From Actinomycetota bacterium (lineage in GTDB: Bacteria; Actinomycetota; Thermoleophilia; Gaiellales; Gaiellaceae), in contig PMOB01000029.1 of assembly GCA_003161615.1 (NCBI GenBank), forward strand, positions 1 through 46,382: DNA of 46,382 bases. The letters are read 5' to 3'. The notes beneath the pieces were generated by a model. The model was not told where the DNA came from and ran no database searches. It saw only the letters and a list, made by a program, of their open reading frames with translations. How positions within the stretch are numbered: the first letter of the stretch is position 1; each line of letters opens with the position of its first letter. Shown piece after piece: positions 38,949 through 45,845 of the stretch. Position numbers and translations under genes: made by a program.

Positions 38949-40463
38949 GTGATCCTCCGCAACGGAACGATCCGCACGCTCGACCCCTCGCTGCCGACCG
39001 TCGCCGCGCTCTGGATCGCAGGCGACCGGATCGCCGGCGGCGTCGGGGTGCATGAGGAGGCGCTGCCGAGCCCGGAGACCGTCGACCTCGGCGGACGCTG
39101 CGTCCTCCCCGGCTTCACCGACTCGCACGTCCACTTCCCGACCTGGGCGCTCGCGCAGCGGGACCTCCGGCTCGAAGGGTGCACATCCCTTGCCGAGGCG
39201 CTCGACCGGATCCGCGGCGCCGAGCGTCACGGCACCTGGCTGCGCGGCCAGGGCTGGCGCGACGCCGAGTGGCCGGACGGGCGGCCGACGCGCCAGGCGC
39301 TCGACGAGATCGAGCCCGAGCGGCCGGCGATGCTGCTCTCGAAGGACTACCACGGCCTCTGGCTCAACTCGGTCGCGCTCGCGCTTGCGGGCGGAGACCT
39401 CGAGGTGGACGGAGGCGTCGTCGTCCGCGACGACGCGGGCGAGCCGACCGGCGTCCTCTACGAGCAAGCGGCGTGGCAGTTCAAGAGCCGCTACGGAAGG
39501 GCGGCCGATGACGAGTACGTCACGGCGATGCGAGCCGGCGTCAAAGTCGCCGCGTCGCGCGGCGTGACGTGCGTCCACGACAAGGATGGCTGGCTCGGCG
39601 CGATCGGCCTCTGGCAGCAACTCGAGGAGCACGGTGGATTGCCGCTCCGCGTCTGGCAGTCGACGCCGGCCACAGCGCTCCCGGAGCTGCGCGAGATCGG
39701 TCTGCGCAGCGACGCCGGCGGCACCTCGCTCGTCCGCCTCGGCTACGTCAAGGCGTTCATGGACGGGACGCTCGGCTCGCAGACGGCGTGGATGTCGGAT
39801 GGCAGCGGCGTCGTGATCACCTCAGGCGAGGCGCTGGAGGAGATAGTGCGCGAAGCCGCCGAAGCGGGCTGGCCGGTCGGCGTGCACGCGATCGGCGACG
39901 GCGCAAACCGTGCGGCGCTCGACGCCTTCGAGCGATCGCGCGACGCATGGGAGCCGCGGCGGCTGCGCCAGCGGATCGAGCACGCGCAGTGCCTCGATCC
40001 GGACGACGTCGCGCGCTTCGCGGAGCTCGGCGTGGCAGTGTCGGCGCAGTTCTCCCACGCGCCGTCCGACGAGGGGCTCGCGAAGCGCTTCTGGGCGGAC
40101 AGGCTCGACCAGGCGTATTCGTTCCGGTCGCTGCTCGATTCCGGCGCGCTGCTCGCGAACGGCTCCGACGCACCGGTGGAGGAGCTCGAGCCGTGGGCCG
40201 GCGTCGTTGCGGCCGTTCTCGACCACTGGCGGGAGGACCAGCGCCTCACGCTCGAGCAGGCGCTCCACGCGGTTTGCGTCGCGCCGGCGTGGCTCTCCCA
40301 CGACGAGCGCGTACGCGGCACGCTCGTCCCCGGCCGGCTTGCCGATCTCGTCGTCCTCGACCGCGACCCGTTCGCCTGCGAGCCGGAGGAGCTGCGCGAG
40401 GTGGAGGTCGTCGCGACGATGCTCGGCGGCCGCTGGACGCACAACCCGCCTCCGTGGGACTGA
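38949..40463 (+). CDS. Amidohydrolase family protein (YtcJ-like, amidohydrolase 3)
   Basis: A 504-residue metal-dependent amidohydrolase. The N-terminal beta part has MILRNGTIRTLDPSLPT, then the metal motif PGFTDSHVHFPTWA. Further in are GYVKAFMDGTLGSQTAWM, VGVHAIGDGANRAALDAF and LANGSDAPVEEL, all typical of the YtcJ group. The C-terminal GTLVPGRLADLVVLD closes the beta sandwich. Substrate probably an N-acyl or cyclic amide; not known. Start GTG at 38949 follows TAGGCT by six bases. The acetamidase begins one base after its stop. Confidence 0.9.
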   Translation: MILRNGTIRTLDPSLPTVAALWIAGDRIAGGVGVHEEALPSPETVDLGGRCVLPGFTDSHVHFPTWALAQRDLRLEGCTSLAEALDRIRGAERHGTWLRGQGWRDAEWPDGRPTRQALDEIEPERPAMLLSKDYHGLWLNSVALALAGGDLEVDGGVVVRDDAGEPTGVLYEQAAWQFKSRYGRAADDEYVTAMRAGVKVAASRGVTCVHDKDGWLGAIGLWQQLEEHGGLPLRVWQSTPATALPELREIGLRSDAGGTSLVRLGYVKAFMDGTLGSQTAWMSDGSGVVITSGEALEEIVREAAEAGWPVGVHAIGDGANRAALDAFERSRDAWEPRRLRQRIEHAQCLDPDDVARFAELGVAVSAQFSHAPSDEGLAKRFWADRLDQAYSFRSLLDSGALLANGSDAPVEELEPWAGVVAAVLDHWREDQRLTLEQALHAVCVAPAWLSHDERVRGTLVPGRLADLVVLDRDPFACEPEELREVEVVATMLGGRWTHNPPPWD

Positions 40464-40464
40464 G

Positions 40465-41379
40465 ATGGCGCACCACCGCCTGAGCCGCGACAACGTCATC
40501 TGGGCCTTTGGCCCCGACCTCGAGCCCGTCCTCGAGGTGCGGCCCGGCGACGTCGTCACGTTCGAGACGAACGACTGCTTCACCGGCCAGATCCGCAGCG
40601 AGGACGACCTCGTCACAGAGATCGACATGAACCGGATCAACTCCGCCACCGGGCCGGTCGCGGTCGAAGGCGCCGAGCCCGGCGACTCGTTGATCGCCGA
40701 GATCCTCGACGTCCGCCCAATCGAGTGGGGCGTCGCGACGCTCATCCCCGGCTTCGGCCAGCTGATCGGAGAGGTGCAAGCGCCGCTCACACGCGTCTTC
40801 GAGGTGCGGGACGGTGTCGTGAAGATGAACGACCGTGTCTCGTTCCCAGCCATGCCGATGGTCGGCGTCGTCGGCGTCGCGACCGACGGGGAGACGCTCT
40901 CGAACGGCTTGGCCGGCCGGCACGGCGGCAACCTCGACGACCACTGGCACGGCAAGGGCGCGCGCATCTTCTTCCCCGTCCGCCAGCCCGGTGGGATGTT
41001 CGCGGTCGGGGACATGCACGCCGCGATGGGCGACGGCGAGATCTGCTTCACCGGCGTCGAGATCGCCGGCGAGGTGGACATCCGCTTCGACCTGCTCAAG
41101 GGAAAGCAGGCGACGTGGCCCGTGACCGAGCTCGCCGAGCGCTGGCTGCCGCACGCGACTGCGCCGAGCTACGGCGAGGCGCTGCAACTCGTGGCCGAGG
41201 AGGCAGCGCGGCTCCTCGTCGACCAGCACGGCTTCACGATTGAGGACGCGTTCATCTTCCTCTCCGTCGCGTGCGACGCCGGCGTCGCCCAGGCGTGCAA
41301 GCCGGCGGAGGGGTTCGGGACGATCGCGCGCTTCTCGATCCCGAAGATCGACGCCTGCCCAACTCCTTTCAGGGTCTAA
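40465..41379 (+). CDS. Acetamidase/formamidase family protein
   Basis: A 304-residue member of the FmdA/AmdA family, which hydrolyses formamide or acetamide to ammonia and the acid. Features are PGDVVTFETNDCFTGQI near the N-terminus, SGP-like PVAVEGAEPGDSLIAEIL, HGGNLDDHWHGKGARIFFPV and VGDMHAAMGDGEI with likely zinc ligands, and late block LSVACDAGVAQACKP. It is one base downstream of the amidohydrolase, so the two could act in sequence on amide compounds (inference). Confidence 0.92.
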   Translation: MAHHRLSRDNVIWAFGPDLEPVLEVRPGDVVTFETNDCFTGQIRSEDDLVTEIDMNRINSATGPVAVEGAEPGDSLIAEILDVRPIEWGVATLIPGFGQLIGEVQAPLTRVFEVRDGVVKMNDRVSFPAMPMVGVVGVATDGETLSNGLAGRHGGNLDDHWHGKGARIFFPVRQPGGMFAVGDMHAAMGDGEICFTGVEIAGEVDIRFDLLKGKQATWPVTELAERWLPHATAPSYGEALQLVAEEAARLLVDQHGFTIEDAFIFLSVACDAGVAQACKPAEGFGTIARFSIPKIDACPTPFRV

Positions 41380-41387
41380 CAGCGAGC

Positions 41388-41393
41388 TAGAAT
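41388..41393 (+). promoter_or_regulatory. Probable -10 hexamer of the HxlR-family gene
   Basis: TAGAAT, nine bases before the ATG at 41403, eight bases after the acetamidase stop. Confidence 0.5.
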
Positions 41394-41402
41394 CGCCTGC
41401 AA

Positions 41403-41768
41403 ATGGCGATGCGGACGATGAACCCGGTTCACGAGGCGACGACATGCGCGGTCGCCGCGTCGGCCGCGATCATCGGCGCGAAGTGGACGGCGCTCCTCGT
41501 CCACGACCTCTCCGAAGGCCCGCGCCGCTTCTCGGAGCTCGAGCGGTCATGCCACGGGATCAGTCCCCGCACCCTCGCCGAACGGCTGCGCGTCCTCGAG
41601 TCGGAAGGGATCGTCGAGCGTCACAGCTACGCCGAGGCGCCACCGCGCGTCGAGTACGTCCTCACCGAGAAGGGCGAGGCGCTCCTCCCGATCATCGACG
41701 CGATGCGCGAGTTCGGACACGAGTGGCTGGAGTGCGACCACGCGCACGGCCATGCCGACCTCGCCTAA
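41403..41768 (+). CDS. HxlR-family winged-helix transcriptional regulator
   Basis: A 121-residue regulator. The HxlR fold is shown by IIGAKWTALLVHDLSEGPRRFSELER, the recognition-helix block GISPRTLAERLRVLESEGIVER, and the wing EAPPRVEYVLTEKGEALLPI. A Cys (TTCAVAAS) sits where HxlR relatives sense redox or electrophiles. It might regulate the adjacent amidohydrolase-acetamidase genes (inference), but it has its own -10. It converges with the marR-like gene; the two stops lie within a palindrome. Confidence 0.91.
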   Translation: MAMRTMNPVHEATTCAVAASAAIIGAKWTALLVHDLSEGPRRFSELERSCHGISPRTLAERLRVLESEGIVERHSYAEAPPRVEYVLTEKGEALLPIIDAMREFGHEWLECDHAHGHADLA

Positions 41769-41775
41769 GCGCTTA
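41766..41775. other. Ten-base palindrome containing two convergent stop codons
   Basis: TAAGCGCTTA is a perfect palindrome. It contains the TAA of the HxlR-family gene on the plus strand and the TAA of the MarR-family gene on the minus strand. Probably a by-product of close packing. Confidence 0.5.
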
Positions 41776-42255
41776 CTGCTTCAGCGGGCAGTTCGGCAGG
41801 TTCTCGCTGGCCACGCGGAGGAGCAGCTGGTGTAGCTCTTTCCGCTCGGCCGCACTGAGCGGAGAAAGGAACTCGTCCTCCATCTGCGCGGAGAGACGGC
41901 GCAGGCGATCGAGTGTCTTGCGGCCGGCGGGAGTGATCGAGACCGTCTGGCGGCGCCGGTCGACGGTGTCACGGCGGCGCTCGACCAGGCCATCCCCCTC
42001 GAGCTCGTCCAGCAGGCCGACGAGCTGGCCTTTGTCGTAGCCGAGCGCCTCGGCGATCGCCCCCTGCGTCTCGCGGGAACCCTCGTCGAGCAGGGCGAGG
42101 ATCGCGTGGTGGTACGGGTGGAGGCCGGCCTCCTCGTACGCGTTGAACGAGCGCTCCTTCGCGGCGAGACCGAGCTTCTTGAGCAGGAACAACACCGACG
42201 AGACGAGCTCCTTCGGCAGCCGGGGCGCGATGGGTTGCTGAACGGTTTCCGTCAT
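41773..42255 (-). CDS. MarR-family transcriptional regulator
   Basis: A 160-residue winged-helix repressor. The N-terminal dimer helices are followed by the DNA-binding core: YHHAILALLDEGSRETQGAIAEALGYDKGQLVGLLDELEGDGLVERR, then the wing RDTVDRRRQTVSITPAGRKTL. A C-terminal Cys (NCPLKQ) could be redox-active. It is divergent from a DHA2 exporter with an inverted repeat between them, the usual arrangement for a MarR regulator repressing a pump and often its own gene. Confidence 0.93.
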   Translation of the reverse strand: MTETVQQPIAPRLPKELVSSVLFLLKKLGLAAKERSFNAYEEAGLHPYHHAILALLDEGSRETQGAIAEALGYDKGQLVGLLDELEGDGLVERRRDTVDRRRQTVSITPAGRKTLDRLRRLSAQMEDEFLSPLSAAERKELHQLLLRVASENLPNCPLKQ

Positions 42256-42265
42256 GACGGGAACA

Positions 42266-42271
42266 AGTGTA
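42266..42271 (-). promoter_or_regulatory. Possible -10 hexamer of the marR-like gene
   Basis: TACACT on the minus strand, ten bases before the ATG at 42255. Confidence 0.45.
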
Positions 42272-42293
42272 GCGCGATCAACGTTAGTTCGTG

Positions 42294-42299
42294 TATATT
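42294..42299 (+). promoter_or_regulatory. Probable -10 hexamer of the second DHA2 exporter
   Basis: TATATT is close to the TATAAT consensus and lies directly before the inverted repeat at 42300-42314. The leader would contain a GGAGGT six bases before the GTG at 42333. No clear -35 was seen. Confidence 0.55.
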
Positions 42300-42314
42300 G
42301 TTGAGTGTCTCAAC
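42300..42314. promoter_or_regulatory. Inverted-repeat operator, probably for the MarR-family regulator
   Basis: GTTGAG-TGT-CTCAAC is a perfect 6-base inverted repeat with a 3-base centre. It covers the predicted exporter transcription start, just downstream of TATATT. Size and symmetry suit a MarR dimer. Confidence 0.6.
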
Positions 42315-42332
42315 GATTATGGAGGTCAAATA

Positions 42333-43778
42333 GTGAGTCCAGCCACTACCCCACGGCAACGCTGGAGCGCGCTCGCTCTCATCGTCACCGCCCAGTTCAT
42401 GGTCATCCTCGACGTCGCGATCGTCAACGTCGCCCTTCCCTCGATCAAGCACGACCTAGCCTTCTCCGAGAGCAGCCTGCAGTGGGTGATCTCCGCGTAC
42501 GCGATCCTCTTCGGGGGCGCGCTTCTGCTTGGCGGCCGGCTCGCAGACCTCCTCGGCCGCCGCCGGGTGTTCATGGGCGGCCTGCTCCTGTTCGCTGCGA
42601 GCTCCCTCCTGTGCGGCCTCGCTTGGTCGGCGGGCTCGCTCGTTGCCTTCCGCGGCCTGCAGGGTCTCGCCGGCGCGCTGCTCGCGCCCGCCGCGCTCTC
42701 TCTCCTGATGACGACGTTCGCCGAAGGCCCTGAGCGCAACCGCGCGCTCGGGATCTACGGCGCCGCTTCAGGCAGTGGCGCGGCCGCCGGTGTCCTGCTC
42801 GGCGGGGTCCTGACGAGCTACCTGAGCTGGACGTGGATCTTCTTCGTCAACGTTCCCGTCGGGATCGCAGCGGCGCTGCTCGCACCGATGCTGCTCGACG
42901 AGAGCCGCGCCGATCTCGGCCATCGCCACTTCGACCTGCGCGGCGCAGCGGCCGCGACCTCCGGGCTGATGCTCCTCGTCTACGCGCTCACCCGAGCGAC
43001 GACCGACGGCTGGAGCGCCCCCGTGACGGTCGGACTGCTCGCCGCCTCGGCAGGGCTGCTCGTCGCCTTCGTCGCAGTCGAGACGCGCTCGCCATGGCCG
43101 CTCCTGCCGCTGCGGCTGTTCCGGCTGCCCACTCTGGCGGGGTCGAACGCCGCGATGGCGATCATCGGCGCGTCGGCGTTCTCGCAGTTCTTCATCCTGA
43201 CCCTCTACCTCCAGAACATCCTCCACTACAGCCCGGTGCAGAGTGGCGTCGCCTTCGTCGGTTTCGCCGGGACGGTGGTCGTCGTCTCCAACCTCGCCCA
43301 GCTGATCGTCGCCCGGTTCGGCGTCCGCGCCACCCTGACGTCAGGCCTCCTCGCCTCAGCGGCCTCGATGGCGCTCGTGGCCCGGTTGCCGCTTGGCGGG
43401 CACTACTTCTGGGACCTCTTCCCCGCGTTCGTGCTCGGCGGCGCCGGGATGGCGCTCTCCTTCATCCCGGTGACGATCGGAGGTCTCGCGGGCATCGAGC
43501 GGTCGGATGCGGGCATCGCCTCCGGGCTGATCAACACGAGCCGGCAGATCGGCGGTGCAATCGGAATCGCGGCGACGACCGCGATCGCCGCGGCTGCGAC
43601 CGGATCGGCTGCAGGCCCGGCCGCGCTCGACCACGGCTTCCGAGTGGCGCTCCTCGTTCTGGTGGGGCTCCTGCTCGTCGGCGCCGCGATCTCTGCCGTC
43701 TTCATCCGGCCCGCGCAGGTCCGGCAGCAGTCACAGCCGGAGCAGGCGCTCGTCCCCGATCTTCAGCAGGCGGCCTGA
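42333..43778 (+). CDS. MFS drug exporter, DHA2 (EmrB/QacA) family
   Basis: A 481-residue, about 14-helix efflux pump. Motif D1 VILDVAIVNVALPSIKHD, motif A GGRLADLLGRRRVF and motif C GVLLGGVLTSYLSWTWIFFVNVPVG mark the DHA2 family. I use the GTG at 42333 because GGAGGT is six bases upstream; the frame extends further back but through the operator. It is divergent from a MarR regulator, which probably senses a toxic compound and derepresses this pump. A 51-residue gene follows after one base. Confidence 0.93.
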   Translation: MSPATTPRQRWSALALIVTAQFMVILDVAIVNVALPSIKHDLAFSESSLQWVISAYAILFGGALLLGGRLADLLGRRRVFMGGLLLFAASSLLCGLAWSAGSLVAFRGLQGLAGALLAPAALSLLMTTFAEGPERNRALGIYGAASGSGAAAGVLLGGVLTSYLSWTWIFFVNVPVGIAAALLAPMLLDESRADLGHRHFDLRGAAAATSGLMLLVYALTRATTDGWSAPVTVGLLAASAGLLVAFVAVETRSPWPLLPLRLFRLPTLAGSNAAMAIIGASAFSQFFILTLYLQNILHYSPVQSGVAFVGFAGTVVVVSNLAQLIVARFGVRATLTSGLLASAASMALVARLPLGGHYFWDLFPAFVLGGAGMALSFIPVTIGGLAGIERSDAGIASGLINTSRQIGGAIGIAATTAIAAAATGSAAGPAALDHGFRVALLVLVGLLLVGAAISAVFIRPAQVRQQSQPEQALVPDLQQAA

Positions 43779-43779
43779 G

Positions 43780-43935
43780 ATGGCGGCAGTCGTCACAGCC
43801 CTCCTTGAGGAGATCGACGAGCGCCGGCGCCGCGTCTACGCGCTCACGGCGGCGGGCGTACAACCCGCGGGGATGCGGGAGCTGAAGGAGGAGCTGCACT
43901 CACTCCGCAAAGAGCTCGCGCTGGCCGTCGGCTAG
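43780..43935 (+). CDS. Small charged protein downstream of the exporter (51 residues)
   Basis: A 51-residue protein, MAAVVTALLEEIDERRRRVY onwards, ending in a helix rich in Glu/Lys/Leu (MRELKEELHSLRKELALAVG). It looks like two short amphipathic helices joined at a Pro-Ala-Gly turn. The ATG begins one base after the exporter stop, so it is co-transcribed with the pump. No family recognised. The stop shares a CTAG with the opposing dipeptidase gene's stop. Confidence 0.6.
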   Translation: MAAVVTALLEEIDERRRRVYALTAAGVQPAGMRELKEELHSLRKELALAVG

Positions 43936-45257
43936 CGCAGCTCGCCAAGCCGCGTGTAGACCGCGGCGGCCGTGTCGATTCCCTGCTCGAAGTAGCGGTA
44001 GAGGAACTTTTCGTTCGGCGAGTGGACGTTCGACTCGGGCAGCCCGAAGCCCGTGATGATCGTCTGGATTCCCTTCGCCTCGAGCGCGGGGACGATCGGG
44101 AGCGTTCCACCCGTGCGGACGAGCAGCGGGCGGATGCCGAGAACCTGCTCGAACGCGTCGGCGCCGAGTCGGATGGCGGGCGCGTCCGGGCGCATCAGGC
44201 CCGCGGGTACACCGCTCCAGACGATCTCGACGTCCGCGCCGGCCGGAGCCGCATCGCGCATCAGCTTCTCGGCAGCGGCACCGATCACGTCCACCTGCTG
44301 GCCAGGCGCGAGGCGGACGGTCACCTCGCCGGCGGCTTGAACGGAGAGCGTCGTATTCCGCACGCCCGGCTTGCCGCCGATGATCCCATTCACGTCGGCA
44401 GACGGCTCGGCGAGGGTGCGGATGTTGAACTGCGCCGCCGCGCCGGCGTCGAGCGGCCGCGCGCCGGCGAGCGCCAGCTCGTCCTCGCCGGAGGGAAGCG
44501 CCTTCCAGTTCTCGAGCTCCGCTTCGGTCGGCGCGACGATGCCCTGCCGCAGCGACTCGGGCAGCAGCCCGTTCTCGCCCGCCGTCACCGCCGCAAGGCA
44601 GCGCATCAGCACGTGGATCGCGTTGAGCGCGGCGCCGCCGTACATCCCGGAATGGAGGTCGCGCTCGCCGGTGCGAACCTTGAGGTCGAAGGCGATCAGG
44701 CCGCGCGTCGCGAGGCTGAAGACCGGCACGTCGACGCGGAGCATGCCGCCGTCGAAGATGATCCCCGCGTCGGCGCCGACGGTGTCTTGCTCGATCCAGT
44801 CGACGATCGTCGTGCCGCCGATCTCCTCCTCGCCGTCGAACGCGAAGCGGAGGTTGACCGGCAGGGCGTTTGCCTCGACGAGCCGCTGCGCCGCCTTGAG
44901 CATGATGAAGAGCTGGCCCTTGTCGTCGGTGATGCCGCGCGCATAGGCCCAGTCGCCCTTGACGGTCAGCTCGAACGGGTCGCTCTCCCAGAGGTCGAGC
45001 GGGGCCGGCGGCTGGACGTCGAAGTGGTTGTAGACAAGGACGGTCGGCGCATTCTCGGGATCGGTCGACGCCGGGATCTCGCCGAGCGCGAGCTCCTTCT
45101 CCCCCCACGGCGTCAGCTCGGCGGTGCCGCCGATGCGGCGGATGAAGTCGCAGGCCCACTCGCCGGCGCGCTTGACGTCCTCGCGGAACGCCGGGTCGGC
45201 GCTCACGCTCGGGATCGCGATGAACTCGGCCAGCTCTGCGCGCGATGCGTCGTCCAT
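43932..45257 (-). CDS. M20-family metallopeptidase (dipeptidase)
   Basis: A 441-residue di-zinc peptidase of the M20/carboxypeptidase G2-type family. Metal ligands: His in VYNHFDVQPP, Asp in ARGITDDKGQ, the Glu pair of DGEEEIGG (general base and ligand) and the late His in ESNVHSPNEKF. The dimerisation (lid) domain sits in the middle (ERDLHSGMYGGAALNAIHVL). It probably degrades dipeptides or acyl-amino acids. The ATG at 45257 follows TAGGAT by seven bases on the minus strand, sharing a bidirectional element with the VOC gene. Confidence 0.93.
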   Translation of the reverse strand: MDDASRAELAEFIAIPSVSADPAFREDVKRAGEWACDFIRRIGGTAELTPWGEKELALGEIPASTDPENAPTVLVYNHFDVQPPAPLDLWESDPFELTVKGDWAYARGITDDKGQLFIMLKAAQRLVEANALPVNLRFAFDGEEEIGGTTIVDWIEQDTVGADAGIIFDGGMLRVDVPVFSLATRGLIAFDLKVRTGERDLHSGMYGGAALNAIHVLMRCLAAVTAGENGLLPESLRQGIVAPTEAELENWKALPSGEDELALAGARPLDAGAAAQFNIRTLAEPSADVNGIIGGKPGVRNTTLSVQAAGEVTVRLAPGQQVDVIGAAAEKLMRDAAPAGADVEIVWSGVPAGLMRPDAPAIRLGADAFEQVLGIRPLLVRTGGTLPIVPALEAKGIQTIITGFGLPESNVHSPNEKFLYRYFEQGIDTAAAVYTRLGELR

Positions 45258-45264
45258 GAGCGCG

Positions 45265-45274
45265 ATCCTATGCT
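45265..45274. promoter_or_regulatory. Bidirectional overlapping -10 elements
   Basis: ATCCTATGCT contains TAGGAT for the minus-strand dipeptidase (45270-45265) and TATGCT for the plus-strand VOC gene (45269-45274), sharing the central TA. Each hexamer is seven bases from its start codon (ATG 45257, GTG 45282), with a total spacer of 24 bases, identical to the pair at 9907-9916. Confidence 0.65.
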
Positions 45275-45281
45275 CCGCCCC

Positions 45282-45845
45282 GTGCGCTTCGTGGAGGTCA
45301 CGCTCGCCGCTCCGCCCGATCGCCTCGCCGAGCTCGAGACGTTCTACGCAAGGATGACCGGGGAGACGACGCTCCGTTTCCGCGCCGGCGAGGGCGAGCC
45401 GTTCTACCACTTCGCGCTGCTCCTCCCCGGCGACCGCTTCGACGCCGCGCTCGCGTGGGCGGAGAAGCGGGTCGAACTGCTCGGCGGCGTCTTCGAGTCT
45501 GAGAACTGGGACTCGCGCGCCGTCTACTTCCACGATGCGGCCGGCAACATCGTCGAGCTGATCGCGCACCACGGCCTCGAGGAGAATGGCCGCAGCGGCC
45601 CGTTCCACGCGGAGGAGATCGTCGGCTTCTCGGAGCTCGGCCTCGTCGGCGACCGCCGCGAGCTGCTCGGTGAGCTCGCGCCGCTCGGCCTGAGCGTCTG
45701 GGCCGGCGAGCTCGACGAGCCCGAGCGGCTCGCCTTCGTCGGCGAGAAGGGACGGACGTTCATCCTCGCCCAGGCCGACCGCGGCTGGCTGCCGCTCGGC
45801 CGTCCGGCGGAGGTGCACCCGGTCGAGTACGTCGTCGGCGCTTAG
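45282..45845 (+). CDS. VOC-family (glyoxalase/bleomycin-resistance-like) protein
   Basis: A 187-residue VOC protein. The N-terminal half has RFVEVTLAAPPDRLAELETFY and FYHFALLLPGDRFDAAL; the middle AVYFHDAAGNIVELIAH carries a likely metal Glu, and the C-terminal half repeats the fold less clearly. The activity is unknown. I use the GTG at 45282, seven bases after TATGCT; the ATG at 45270 would lie inside the -10 element. Its stop overlaps the sigma-factor gene's stop by four bases on the other strand. Confidence 0.85.
   Translation: MRFVEVTLAAPPDRLAELETFYARMTGETTLRFRAGEGEPFYHFALLLPGDRFDAALAWAEKRVELLGGVFESENWDSRAVYFHDAAGNIVELIAHHGLEENGRSGPFHAEEIVGFSELGLVGDRRELLGELAPLGLSVWAGELDEPERLAFVGEKGRTFILAQADRGWLPLGRPAEVHPVEYVVGA

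Noticed and set aside
45270-45281. ATG start at 45270 for the VOC gene
   Set aside because: It would lie within the TATGCT element; the GTG at 45282 has the spacing seen at other leaderless starts.
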